From Massilia phyllostachyos (GTDB taxonomy: Bacteria > Pseudomonadota > Gammaproteobacteria > Burkholderiales > Burkholderiaceae_D), in NCBI RefSeq assembly GCF_021044825.1, contig NZ_JAJNOC010000001.1, positions 1,240,001-1,304,000 on the forward strand: DNA of 64,000 bases, read 5' to 3'. The notes beneath the pieces are model-generated. The model ran no database searches. It was not told the origin of the DNA and was given only the letters and a program-made list of their open reading frames with translations. The translations under genes were made by a program, and so were the position numbers. Shown in pieces: positions 41,049-49,368 of the stretch. Position 1 is the stretch's first letter; every line of letters starts with the position of its first letter.

Positions 41049-41082
41049 GGGGCGCCCGCTCTTGGCCGAACCCCGCCGGCTA
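41049..41082 (-). repeat. island boundary repeat, copy C
   Basis: On the minus strand it contains GGGTTCGGCCAAGAGCGGGC. It lies just upstream of the HEPN-type gene, between it and the recombinase gene, and matches the core of copies B and F. Confidence 0.55.
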
Positions 41083-41191
41083 GTGCAGGTCAGTGTACGG
41101 GTGTTGTTCCCTTTTGGGCAAGCATAGGCCCGCGGTAACGGTCGCTGGTCTTCAGATGATCACAATGAGACTTCTCAACGACGGAGGTCTC

Positions 41192-41818
41192 ATGGATTCA
41201 ATTAGGAGGAAAACGGCAATTGCAGGGCCTTGGAACAAAGGCCGTCTTGTAGGGCAGAAGCTTCCGTTGAAGCTACGCGAGATTTGGGCGATCCGAATTC
41301 GGCTACAGTTATCCGAACAAGTGCGAGACCTTGCGCTCTTCAATCTCGCTATCGATAGCAAGCTGCGAGGCTGCGACCTGGTCAGTCTTCGCGTAAAGGA
41401 CATCTCGCAAGGGCGAAGCATCTTTCACCGCGCGATCGTCATGCAGCGTAAGACCAGCAGGCCCGTTCAGTTCGAAATTACGGAGCAAACCCGACAGTCC
41501 GTGCTTGCCTGGATCGACCGGCGAAAACTCTCCGGAAGCCAGTACTTGTTTCCGAGCCGGGTTACCGATTCGCCGCACCTGTCGACCCGTCAGTATGCTC
41601 GCATTGTCGCCAGTTGGGTTCAATCGATTGGGCTCGATGCGACGGCTTACGGCACTCATTCTATGCGGAGGACGAAGGCAACCCTCATCTATCGGCGAAC
41701 GAAAAATCTGCGAGCTGTGCAGCTACTACTTGGACACACAAAGCTTGAGAGCACCGTGCGGTATCTCGGCATCGAAGTAGATGATGCCCTTGAGATTGCG
41801 GAGCAAACCGAGGTCTAG
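41192..41818 (+). CDS. compact tyrosine recombinase/integrase
   Basis: The 208-residue protein is essentially one catalytic domain. Arg I is in SKLRGCDLVSLRV, the Lys in the RKTSRPVQF region, His-x-x-Arg in THSMRRTKATLIY, the second His in LLLGHTKLESTVRYL and the nucleophile Tyr in VRYLGI. It lacks the N-terminal core-binding domain of phage integrases and IntI, and its size recalls FimB/FimE-type recombinases. It is the only plus-strand gene of the island and the obvious candidate for its mobility. The ATG at 41192 has an excellent GGAGG site. Confidence 0.85.
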   Translation: MDSIRRKTAIAGPWNKGRLVGQKLPLKLREIWAIRIRLQLSEQVRDLALFNLAIDSKLRGCDLVSLRVKDISQGRSIFHRAIVMQRKTSRPVQFEITEQTRQSVLAWIDRRKLSGSQYLFPSRVTDSPHLSTRQYARIVASWVQSIGLDATAYGTHSMRRTKATLIYRRTKNLRAVQLLLGHTKLESTVRYLGIEVDDALEIAEQTEV

Positions 41819-41903
41819 CCGGTCTCGTGGCAGCCGCGGTCAATGCTGTGGTCGACTGTCGAGCCCACAGGCTGCAGTCGACCCACTGCGGACACGGTGT
41901 TGT

Positions 41904-42173
41904 TCAGCGTCGAGTCTCCAATCCGTTGAAGTACCCCGCGAATGTGATCTTCGCTTCGTCCTCGGCTATAACATGAGCTTCACGCGCATTAAATTCCCAC
42001 CACGCTCCGCAACTCTGGCAGCGGTACAAATGAGCATGTGCCGCGATCGAACTGTAGACTAAAGTTGGAGGCGTGGTCTCCTTTCCTTGGCGCGCTGCTG
42101 CCGCGGGAGAGTACATTCCCGAAAGCACACCATTTCTGCATTCTTCACATCCAGCCTTCATCCATGCGCTCAT
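41904..42173 (-). CDS. 89-residue protein with possible zinc ribbon, island cargo
   Basis: The protein has two Cys pairs, AGCEEC near the start and CQSC in LYRCQSCGAWWEFNAR, which together could bind zinc. ATG 42173 follows CCGAGGACAT, a plausible ribosome site; an ATG at 42227 would lie inside repeat D. No family is recognised. It might be an immunity-type or orphan regulatory protein, as is common in cassette-like islands, but nothing proves this. Confidence 0.55.
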   Translation of the reverse strand: MSAWMKAGCEECRNGVLSGMYSPAAAARQGKETTPPTLVYSSIAAHAHLYRCQSCGAWWEFNAREAHVIAEDEAKITFAGYFNGLETRR

Positions 42174-42197
42174 ATGTCCTCGGCTGTCCTTCTGGGT

Positions 42198-42266
42198 GTA
42201 GGAATCCGCTCCTGGCCGGTTGCTCACCTACCTGGACGGCAGGAACCGACCCAAACTGGACATTGG
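42198..42266 (-). repeat. island boundary repeat, copy D (extended)
   Basis: On the minus strand it begins CCAATGTCCAGTTTGGGTCG and ends with CCGGCCAGGAGCGGATTCC. It combines the left half seen in copies A and E with the right half seen in copies B, C and F. It lies between the 89-residue and 218-residue genes. Confidence 0.6.
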
Positions 42267-42275
42267 ATTCATCTT

Positions 42276-42932
42276 TTACTTCCTTAAAAAAATCGCCTTT
42301 ACGACATAAAATCCGTCCTGACGAAGCTTTTTTGGCGGATCAGCTAGTATGGAAGCGAGCTCTATCGACTGGTCTGGAAGACGCTTGATAGCTTTTAACT
42401 TTACAGGCCAGAGGTTGTAGAGCACGGCCGTAGCGCCCACTTGCCTTGCCTGCATAACAGCAGGCCGTTCCGGCGGCTCTCCATCACCGCGAAGCACGGT
42501 ATCCACCCGGCCAATGACCGTGAATCCCGTCTCAATCCAGCTTTTACTTGCTTGGTCTGGATCGCTACACATTTCAACCCGGATTTCGTATTCAGCGGGC
42601 AGCGAGGCCGCTACCAGTTTTACTTTCGTTTCTTCAAAGCGGAAATCGCGTTCCATATAAGCAATTTGGTCCGCAGTCTCGCGAGTGGAATTTGTCCAAC
42701 TCTCAAGCGCGCGTGAAGGAACTTGCCACTCATCAGCAGCTATCGGTTTGAGACCCTCTTGCAGTCCCATCAGGCAGAGGCTTATCAAACACATTACTTC
42801 TGGCGGAAGCTTTGTCCATGGCACGAAGGGAGATGAATCGCGGTCTTGGGGAAGATTGTCTGCGAAAACTTGGTAACACCAATCGTCATTGATATACCTG
42901 CGACGTATCGTCGTCATACGTTTCGTTGGCAT
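42276..42932 (-). CDS. 218-residue protein of unknown function, island cargo
   Basis: The protein has no recognised domain. It shows a short hydrophobic helix (PPEVMCLISLCLMGLQEGL), a beta-rich middle (YEIRVEMCSDPDQ; ETGFTVIGRVDTVLRGDGEP) and a basic C-terminus. There is no signal peptide. Low GC and its place between repeats D and E mark it as horizontally acquired. Confidence 0.6.
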   Translation of the reverse strand: MPTKRMTTIRRRYINDDWCYQVFADNLPQDRDSSPFVPWTKLPPEVMCLISLCLMGLQEGLKPIAADEWQVPSRALESWTNSTRETADQIAYMERDFRFEETKVKLVAASLPAEYEIRVEMCSDPDQASKSWIETGFTVIGRVDTVLRGDGEPPERPAVMQARQVGATAVLYNLWPVKLKAIKRLPDQSIELASILADPPKKLRQDGFYVVKAIFLRK

Positions 42933-43055
42933 GGTGTATTCGTCAGTACGTTCAGTTCAAAATCTGATTTGTATATTAATCGCTCAGATCTCATTCAGCA
43001 AAACTCGGCTGAAGTACACCGGAAACCTTCGCTTTTAGCCGGTTGTAAACCTATT

Positions 43056-43086
43056 GTAGCGTCCGCTAACGACCCTAAGCGGACCA
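43056..43086 (-). repeat. island boundary repeat, copy E
   Basis: On the minus strand it reads GGTCCGCTTAGGGTCGTTAG then CGGACGCTACA: GTCCGCT and AGCGGAC are perfect inverted arms. It is the most symmetric copy and shares AGCGGA-GCTACA with copy A. It lies between the 218- and 116-residue genes. Confidence 0.7.
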
Positions 43087-43124
43087 AAGGGCCAGTGTAT
43101 TTAGCCAGGTTCGACAGTAGATTT

Positions 43125-43475
43125 TCAGCATTGAAAATGCCACAGCACGTCGCCCTCACAGTAGACATTGCGATTCTCGACTTTTCTGATACCTATCACC
43201 TTTAGATCCTTATACAGCGCCATGTTGTCGCCACCCTCAATCGTTAGCGGAACCTGGCCGCGCTTGATGAAGACCTGTATTTCAATTCCTTCCTGGGGAC
43301 GGAATTCTATCCCCCGTGCGACGGCTGGTGGTTCATCAATGACTGTCCCGCTTGCCAAGTCAACTCCGAGCACCTGAATCACTTGGGAGACTGTTTTGCC
43401 AACGAAAGTCTCAGAAGCAAGACTCTGGGTTGAGAGGAAAATCAGGCAAAAAATTGCAATAAGCTGGGCGCGCAT
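43125..43475 (-). CDS. 116-residue secreted protein of unknown function, island cargo
   Basis: The protein starts with a clear signal peptide (MRAQLIAIFCLIFLSTQSLA) and has a small beta-rich domain (GKTVSQVIQVLGVDLASG; VPLTIEGGDN) with two Cys near the C-terminus that could form a disulfide. ATG 43475 is chosen because it begins the signal peptide; the open frame upstream runs through repeat F. No family recognised. Confidence 0.65.
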   Translation of the reverse strand: MRAQLIAIFCLIFLSTQSLASETFVGKTVSQVIQVLGVDLASGTVIDEPPAVARGIEFRPQEGIEIQVFIKRGQVPLTIEGGDNMALYKDLKVIGIRKVENRNVYCEGDVLWHFQC

Positions 43476-43500
43476 AAAGATCCGATTTAAGAAGGGCTGA

Positions 43501-43546
43501 ACTATCAGCCAATGTCCGCTCCTGGCCGAAGGCGGCCGTTGAGCCC
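43501..43546 (-). repeat. island boundary repeat, copy F
   Basis: On the minus strand it contains CAACGGCCGCCTTCGGCCAG then GAGCGGACATTGGCTGATAG. It lies upstream of the last cargo gene at the right edge of the low-GC island, opposite copy A at the left edge. Confidence 0.6.
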
Positions 43547-43865
43547 AGCATAGCAGGTCACCAGTGGCGAAGAGTCGCCAACTGTCACCAAGGTGCACCC
43601 GGCCCGGAGCAACCCCTCAAAATACAGGAATTTCCAGCCGGTCGGTTCAGCATGACCGGTTGCCAACGGTAAAAACCCTCCAACTGACAGACAGCGTCGA
43701 ATACCGTCGAACCAATCCGCGACAACTGCTCAGTCAACGCGACATGACCGGGAATCCTGATGTAGCGAACGCGCGTCCGCGGCCAAGGCCACTACACTGT
43801 TCTTGTCCATTCACGGCAAGCCTGCCCACGTCATTGCCAGCAGCGCCTCATTACGGAAACCGATC
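43547..43865. other. 320-bp non-coding stretch at the right edge of the island
   Basis: Base composition rises from the AT-rich island to the GC-rich chromosome across this stretch. No gene, strong hairpin or clear direct repeat of the left edge was found. Confidence 0.4.
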
Positions 43866-44642
43866 ATGCCCCTCATCCGCTTGCGCAGTCGCCGCATCTT
43901 TCACAGTCACTGTACGTTACCAATCCTGCTGGCTTGCCTGTCGGCATTAACGCTACTGTCATCTGCCAGTGGCGATGCCGCGGCACAGGCAGCCGCCGCC
44001 GATACGCGCTATGAACGCGTCGCACGCAGCCCGGATGGGATCGGCAAGCGCTACATGGGCCGCGAGATCGCCGGTGTGATGGGATGGGAGGGCGCACAGT
44101 GGCTCGAACGCGAAAGCCGTGCACATGAGGAACGTCCGGAATTGCTTCTGCGGGAATTGGCGCTGGCGCCGGGCATGACGGTGGCCGACATCGGCGCCGG
44201 CACCGGCTACTACACCTGGCAGCTGGCGAAACAGGTCGGGCCCGGCGGACGTGTGTATGCAGTCGACGTCCAGCCGGAAATGATCAGCATGCTCGACAGC
44301 CAGATGGCAAAGCGCGGCGTGCGCAATGTGGTCTCGGTGCTGGGCAGCGAAACCACCGTCAAACTGTCGCCGGCCAGCGTCGACCTGGCAATCATGGTCG
44401 ATGTCTATCACGAACTCGCTTATCCTTCCGAGGTCCTCGACAGCATCGTCGACGCCCTCAAACCGGGCGGGCGCGTCGTCTTCGTCGAATACCGGGCCGA
44501 GGATCCGGCCGTCGCGATCAAGCCGCTGCACAAGATGAGCGAGCGGCAGATACGGCGTGAAGCCACGGCGCATGGCCTGAAGTGGGAGCGCAGCATCAAA
44601 TCGCTGCCGATCCAGCATGCGATCGTATTTCGCAAGCCCTGA
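43866..44642 (+). CDS. exported class I SAM-methyltransferase-like protein
   Basis: The 258-residue protein has a basic N-terminus and a hydrophobic signal (LPILLACLSALTLLSSASG), then a Rossmann methyltransferase domain: motif I VADIGAGTGYYTWQLAK, acidic loop YAVDVQPEMI, motif IV ASVDLAIMVDVYHELAYP, and LKPGGRVVFVEYR. A signal peptide is odd for an enzyme needing cytoplasmic SAM, though such proteins recur in proteobacteria. The start at ATG 43866 is chosen because it opens the signal; the TTG at 43803 is an alternative. Confidence 0.8.
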   Translation: MPLIRLRSRRIFHSHCTLPILLACLSALTLLSSASGDAAAQAAAADTRYERVARSPDGIGKRYMGREIAGVMGWEGAQWLERESRAHEERPELLLRELALAPGMTVADIGAGTGYYTWQLAKQVGPGGRVYAVDVQPEMISMLDSQMAKRGVRNVVSVLGSETTVKLSPASVDLAIMVDVYHELAYPSEVLDSIVDALKPGGRVVFVEYRAEDPAVAIKPLHKMSERQIRREATAHGLKWERSIKSLPIQHAIVFRKP

Positions 44643-44747
44643 GCAGGCGTAAGCGGGCGCTTCGATTCCCCATCTTCGCCGATACTATGCCTGACGCCGC
44701 ATACGCAGCCATGCGCGGCAAGCCAGCAATTCCATCATGGGGGTCTA

Positions 44748-45200
44748 GTGTTCGGAGCAATGTACAGCCGCAGATTGTCGGGCCAGGGGCAGCCGCCTTC
44801 GCGTCCTGGCGGCGTCAGGGTGTCCGGACAAGACGCTGGAGAAGAAGTCGGCCTCATCCGCAAAGTGCTGCTCGTCGACGACGAGCCCGATGTCGCCGAC
44901 ATGGCCGAAGTGCTGCTGGCGGCCCATGGGCTGGACACCGTGGTCGCCTATTCCGGCGCCGACGCGCTCCTGGCCCTGGCCTCCCATCCGGATATCGACG
45001 CGGTGGTCAGCGACGTCATGATGCCCGGCATGACCGGCCTCGAGCTCGCCGAGCAGATCGACCAACGCTATCCCAAAGTGAAGGTGGTGCTGGCATCCGG
45101 CTACATGGCGCCCGACATGACGCAGGGCCAGCCGCTCAGGCGCCTGTTTCTCGCCAAGCCTTATCGCATCGAGCAATTGCTCACGCTTCTGCGCAGCTAG
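44748..45200 (+). CDS. stand-alone response regulator receiver protein
   Basis: The receiver domain begins at about residue 38 (KVLLVDDEPDVADMAEVLLA). The phosphoacceptor Asp is in VVSDVMMPGMTGLELA, the Thr/Ser switch position is in VVLASGYM and the conserved Lys in FLAKPYRIEQL. There is no output domain, so it may serve a hybrid phosphorelay or bind a partner. The N-terminal 37 residues from the GTG at 44748 are not conserved-looking; the true start is uncertain (ATG 44760 is an alternative). No kinase gene is adjacent. Confidence 0.78.
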   Translation: MFGAMYSRRLSGQGQPPSRPGGVRVSGQDAGEEVGLIRKVLLVDDEPDVADMAEVLLAAHGLDTVVAYSGADALLALASHPDIDAVVSDVMMPGMTGLELAEQIDQRYPKVKVVLASGYMAPDMTQGQPLRRLFLAKPYRIEQLLTLLRS

Positions 45201-45206
45201 GACACT

Positions 45207-45911
45207 TCAGCCGGCCAGCACGACCCGCGTCAGGTGCAAACGATGACGCACCACGAAGCCCAGCGATTCGTACAGCGCGATCGCCCCAAGGTTGCTCGGA
45301 TAAACGTGCAGGAAGGGCAGCCGGCCGGCCGCCGCGATGCGACGGGTCCGTTCCGCCAGCAGATGGCGCGCATACGCCTTGCCGCGGTGCGCCGGGTGGA
45401 CGCACACCGCGCTTACCTCGACCGTTCCCTCGGGACGCATCCTTTCCCCGGTCATCGCGGCAAGCTCGCCATTCTCGCGCATGCCGATGAACTCGCCCAA
45501 CAGGTGGGTCCGCGCCGCAAACGGCCCCGGATTGGTCAGCCCGGCCAGCGCGCGCATCGCCTCCGCATCCGCCTCCCCCAGCACCTCGAAGGCGAGGATG
45601 GATGCTGGCGGCACGCGCGTGGCCACCATCTGCAGCACCGGCTCGAGCGGCGCGCACACCATCCCCGCAGGCGCCGCGACCGCCTCCGGCGTCACCAGCA
45701 TGACCGCTTCATCCGGCGCCAGCAGGGCGGCCAGCGCCGTCCAGGCATCCGGGCCATCGTCAGCGAGCGCGGCAAAGGGGCCGATGTCGCGCGGATAGCG
45801 CAGCGCCAGCGAGCCGCCGAGCGCGAGATGACGGTGGCCGCCCGTCAAGGACGACCAGACCGGCCGGTCCAGCGCCGCATGCAGGGAAGGTGAGAGGTCG
45901 AATGGGCTCAT
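45207..45911 (-). CDS. GNAT-family acetyltransferase
   Basis: The 234-residue protein has its acetyl-CoA fold in the C-terminal half: VSAVCVHPAHRGKAYARHLL (the R/Q-x-x-G-x-A loop) and PFLHVYPSNLGAIALYESLGF, typical of the FR47-like group. The N-terminal half is a divergent GNAT-like or partner domain. The frame is open far upstream through arfB, but homology and the MSPFDLSPS start define this gene. The substrate is unknown. Confidence 0.83.
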   Translation of the reverse strand: MSPFDLSPSLHAALDRPVWSSLTGGHRHLALGGSLALRYPRDIGPFAALADDGPDAWTALAALLAPDEAVMLVTPEAVAAPAGMVCAPLEPVLQMVATRVPPASILAFEVLGEADAEAMRALAGLTNPGPFAARTHLLGEFIGMRENGELAAMTGERMRPEGTVEVSAVCVHPAHRGKAYARHLLAERTRRIAAAGRLPFLHVYPSNLGAIALYESLGFVVRHRLHLTRVVLAG

Positions 45912-45982
45912 GCTGTCGGTAGGAAGTATCGGCAAACTCCAGGCGATGATAGCGCGCCCGCACCAACCGATCCAGAAAGGGT

Positions 45983-46396
45983 TCAGTCGCCGACCTTGCC
46001 CCGCAGCGCCTTGGTCCGGCTGCTCCTCGCCTTGGCATCGAGCCGCCGTAGCTGCGAGCCGCGGGTCGGCCGGGTAGGGCGGCGCACCGTCTGCACCACG
46101 CTGGCCACGTCGACCAGTTCCTGCAGGCGCCGCAGCGCCTCCAGCTTGTTCTGCTCCAGGCTGCGCGAAGCCTGCGCCTTGAGCACGATCACGCCTTCCC
46201 CGGTGATGCGCCCGTCGCGCAGCGCCAGCAGGCGCTCCTTGACGTGTTCCGGCAGCGAGGACGCCGCGATGTCGAAGCGCGCATGCACCGCGCACGAGAC
46301 CTTGTTGACGTTCTGCCCGCCCGGGCCCTGCGCCCGGATCGCACTGAATTCCACTTCCGCCGGATCGATCGCTGCCATCTGCCTGTCCTGTTCCAT
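45983..46396 (-). CDS. arfB: ArfB (YaeJ) alternative ribosome-rescue peptidyl-tRNA hydrolase
   Basis: The 137-residue protein has the catalytic GGQ in IRAQGPGGQNVNK, the release-factor domain 3 fold, and a basic C-terminal tail (RRLDAKARSSRTKALRGK) that enters the empty mRNA channel of stalled ribosomes. It lacks RF codon-recognition domains, which separates it from PrfA/PrfB, and its length is typical of ArfB. The start may be the ATG at 46396 or the internal one six codons later. It lies close to the GNAT gene and may be cotranscribed. Confidence 0.9.
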   Translation of the reverse strand: MEQDRQMAAIDPAEVEFSAIRAQGPGGQNVNKVSCAVHARFDIAASSLPEHVKERLLALRDGRITGEGVIVLKAQASRSLEQNKLEALRRLQELVDVASVVQTVRRPTRPTRGSQLRRLDAKARSSRTKALRGKVGD

Positions 46397-46574
46397 TCAG
46401 CCCGCATTGTACGGCCCGCGACCGTCGATTTCCTGTGCCGCACGACAACAGCGCCCATTCGCTCCCAACGGATTGCTGCGCTATCATGTATTTACTGATT
46501 GACCACGATGGTCCGCAACGCCGGCCCCGACCGGCCTGAAGACGCCCGAATACCCTGGACATGCCGGAGACCCC

Positions 46575-48959
46575 TTGAACCTCTCGCCCCTGCCACTTGC
46601 CGTGTTCGTCGTCGATGCGGACGGCGTTGTCGCCAGCTGGAACAAGGCCTGCGAAAAGCTGGCCGGCTATGGTCCGGCCGACATCCATGGCATGACCGTC
46701 GAGCGCATCATCGAGTTCGACGATCCGCCCGGCGTCCATCCGCGCATGGCGGCGCGCGTCGATGCCGAGAACGAGGCGGTGCTGGTCTGCGCCGACGGGC
46801 GCCGCCTGCCGGTGCGGATCATGGTGGCGCCGCAATCATTCGATCCGGACCAGCCCGGCACCTACAGCGTGATCGTGATCCCGCGCGCCGGCGAACTGCC
46901 GCCGCGCTACGCCCTGATCCAGGACCTGCCGCTGAACGACATCATCGAGGCGCTCCCCTGCGTGTTCTACGTCATCGACCAGAGCGGCCACCTGCTGCTG
47001 TGGAACCGCCAGCTTGAACGGGCGCTCGAGATGGAAGCCGAGGAGCTGCCCACCACCAACGTCAAATATTTCTTCGACGAAAAGGACCGCCCGCTGGTGG
47101 TGGAGAAGATCCTGGCCGCCTTCGAGCAGGGCGCGTCCTGGCACGAAGCCGAGATGATCGGCAAGCATGGCCAGCGCACCACCTTCCTGTTCCAGTGCGC
47201 CCGCAGCAGCCTGGGCAACGTGCCCTGCGTGTTCGGCACCGGCGTCGACATCACCGCGCGCAAGCGCAGCGAACATGCGATGCTGGTGCGCGAGCGCGCC
47301 ATCTCCTCGAGCCTGAATGCGATCGTGATCACCCAGTGCGAAGCGGGCGAGCACCGCATCGAGTACGTCAACCCGGCCTTCGAGCACATCACCGGCTATA
47401 CGCTGGCCGAGATCAAGGGACGCGACCCGCGCTTCATGCGCGCCGAAGGCTGCGACCTGGAAGAGCGGCGCCGCATCCGCGATGCGCTCAAGCGCAAGGA
47501 GGGCGTGCGCGCGGTGCTGCGCAACGTGCGCAAGAACGGCGAGACCTTCTGGAACGATCTGCGCATCGACCCGGTGGCCAATCTCGATGGCGAGATCACG
47601 CACTTCGTCGGCGTCATCAACGACATCACCGAGGCGCGCCACTACGAGCGCCGCCTGCACCACCTGGCCCACCACGACCCGCTCACCGGCCTGGCCAACC
47701 GCACCCTGCTGCAGGAACGGCTGCGCGCCGCCATCGAGACGGCGGTGCGCAGCGAGACCTGCGGCGCGCTGGCCTTCCTCGACCTCGACAACTTCAAGCA
47801 CATCAACGACAACTTCGGCCACGAGGCCGGCGACGTGGTGCTGCGCGAAGTCGCCCAGCGCCTGCGCGAAAACGTGCGCGAGGAAGACACCATCGCCCGC
47901 CTCGGCGGCGACGAGTTCGTGATCCTGGTCTACCACGTCGCCAGCCGCGAGCGCCTGGCCGACCTGGTCGAGCGGGTGCGCCGCAGCGTCATGCGGCCGG
48001 TCCACGTGGACGGCCAGGAGATCTTCCCCGGCACCAGCATCGGCGTCAGCCTGTTCCCCGAGGATGGCGACAACGACGACCGCATCATGCGCGCGGCCGA
48101 CGCCGCCATGTACCACGCCAAGACCCTCGGCAAGAACAACTTCCAGTTCTTCTCCGAAGAGCTGAACCGGATCGTGCACGACCAGCTGCTGCTGGAAGCG
48201 AGCCTGAGCCGCGCGATCCGCGACCACGAGATGGTGCTGGGCTACCAGCCGAAGGTCGATCTGCGCAGCGGCAAGGTGGTGGGCGCGGAAGCCCTGGTGC
48301 GCTGGCGCCATCCGGTGGACGGCATGATCGCGCCCGACCGCTTCATTCCGGTGGCCGAGGAGACCGGCCTGATCGTGCCGCTCGGCGAATGGGTGATCGA
48401 CGAGGCCTGCGGCGCGCTCAAGGCCATGGGCATGCTCGGCATCGAGGACTTCGTCATCTCGGTCAACCTGTCGGCGCGCCAGCTGCGCCAGCGCCAGTTC
48501 GCCGACCGCCTGGCCGCCACCCTGGAGCGCCACGGTGTCGACCCGCGCCAGCTCGAGCTCGAAGTCACCGAAAGCCAGCTGATGGACCATCCCGACGACG
48601 CCCTCGCGGCGCTGGGCGAACTGAAGGCGCTCGGCGTGCGCCTGTCGATCGACGACTTCGGCACCGGCTATTCGAGCCTCAGCCACCTGCAGAAATTCCC
48701 GGTCGATTACATCAAGATCGACCGCTCCTTCCTGGGCGACGTCGGCCACGACGGCCACCTGGTGATCACCCGCGCCATTATCGCGCTGGGCCACAACCTG
48801 AAGCTGAAGGTGATCGCCGAAGGCGTCGAGACGCGCGAGCAGCTCGCCTTCCTGCGCAAGCACGGCTGCGACGAGATGCAGGGCTACTACTTCAGCCCCG
48901 CGCTGTCGAAGGAAACCCTGCAGGACATGGTGACCCGCGACACGCGCCTGCCGGACTAG
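46575..48959 (+). CDS. PAS-GGDEF-EAL cyclic-di-GMP signalling protein
   Basis: The 794-residue protein has three PAS-type sensor domains in about the first 360 residues (the third contains NAIVITQ and YTLAEIKGRDPRFM with a PAC motif), a GGDEF domain with an intact RLGGDEFVILV, and a full EAL domain (AEALVRWRHP, the VNLSARQLRQ Asn, DDFGTGYSSLSHL, KIDRSF, EGVET). No membrane segment is seen, so it senses a cytoplasmic cue. Both active sites appear intact, so synthesis or hydrolysis could dominate. The likely start is a TTG preceded by CCGGAGA. Confidence 0.9.
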   Translation: MNLSPLPLAVFVVDADGVVASWNKACEKLAGYGPADIHGMTVERIIEFDDPPGVHPRMAARVDAENEAVLVCADGRRLPVRIMVAPQSFDPDQPGTYSVIVIPRAGELPPRYALIQDLPLNDIIEALPCVFYVIDQSGHLLLWNRQLERALEMEAEELPTTNVKYFFDEKDRPLVVEKILAAFEQGASWHEAEMIGKHGQRTTFLFQCARSSLGNVPCVFGTGVDITARKRSEHAMLVRERAISSSLNAIVITQCEAGEHRIEYVNPAFEHITGYTLAEIKGRDPRFMRAEGCDLEERRRIRDALKRKEGVRAVLRNVRKNGETFWNDLRIDPVANLDGEITHFVGVINDITEARHYERRLHHLAHHDPLTGLANRTLLQERLRAAIETAVRSETCGALAFLDLDNFKHINDNFGHEAGDVVLREVAQRLRENVREEDTIARLGGDEFVILVYHVASRERLADLVERVRRSVMRPVHVDGQEIFPGTSIGVSLFPEDGDNDDRIMRAADAAMYHAKTLGKNNFQFFSEELNRIVHDQLLLEASLSRAIRDHEMVLGYQPKVDLRSGKVVGAEALVRWRHPVDGMIAPDRFIPVAEETGLIVPLGEWVIDEACGALKAMGMLGIEDFVISVNLSARQLRQRQFADRLAATLERHGVDPRQLELEVTESQLMDHPDDALAALGELKALGVRLSIDDFGTGYSSLSHLQKFPVDYIKIDRSFLGDVGHDGHLVITRAIIALGHNLKLKVIAEGVETREQLAFLRKHGCDEMQGYYFSPALSKETLQDMVTRDTRLPD

Positions 48960-48989
48960 GCCCGCCGCCGGTTTCGGCTACAGTAGGGC

Positions 48990-49328
48990 ATGCCCAATGA
49001 ACGCTATCCCTCGACGCCGGACGGCCGCTACTTCGTGGTGAAGGGGCGCCTCTGGCGCACCAGCAATCCGCATCTGCCGCCGGACGAGCGCGAGCGCCTG
49101 GTCAAGCGCCTGATGGATGCGCGCCGCGAGGTCGGACGCGCGAAGAAGGCCGGCGACACCGATGCCGAGCGCGCCGCCCGCGCCCGGGTCGACGACGCCA
49201 AGCGCGCCCTCGGCGAACGCGGGCCGGTGTGGTGGACCGACGGCGCGCCGGATTTCAATCGCAGGATGGCGGCGAATACGCCGTATGCGGACTGGTATGC
49301 CGCGCTCGAACCCGCCTCCGCCGAATGA
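48990..49328 (+). CDS. 112-residue conserved hypothetical protein
   Basis: The protein starts with PNERYPSTPDGRYFVVKGRL, has a charged helical middle (LVKRLMDARREVGRAKKAGD), then VWWTDGAPDFNRR. This WWTDGAPDxNRR pattern is familiar from small uncharacterised proteobacterial proteins. It begins 30 bases after the GGDEF/EAL gene and may be cotranscribed. No function is known. Confidence 0.78.
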   Translation: MPNERYPSTPDGRYFVVKGRLWRTSNPHLPPDERERLVKRLMDARREVGRAKKAGDTDAERAARARVDDAKRALGERGPVWWTDGAPDFNRRMAANTPYADWYAALEPASAE

Positions 49329-49331
49329 TCG

Positions 49332-49362
49332 GTAGGGTGGACGGCTCCGCCGTCCGCGCTAC
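49332..49362. repeat. GTAGGGTGG inverted-repeat element, copy 3
   Basis: GTAGGGTGGACGG and CCGTCCGCGCTAC form an imperfect inverted pair with loop CTCCG. It is the shortest member of the family at 31439 and 35476 and again lies between convergent genes. Confidence 0.6.
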
Positions 49363-49368
49363 GCCTGC

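Noticed and set aside
39720..43546. Integron with attC sites
   Set aside because: Only copy F shows anything near the RYYYAAC/GTTRRRY pair, other copies lack it, and the recombinase is too short for IntI.
45912..46835. Upstream extension of the GNAT frame through arfB
   Set aside because: The extra part is an out-of-frame reading of arfB and the start of the GGDEF gene; the GNAT fold fits the 234-residue protein.
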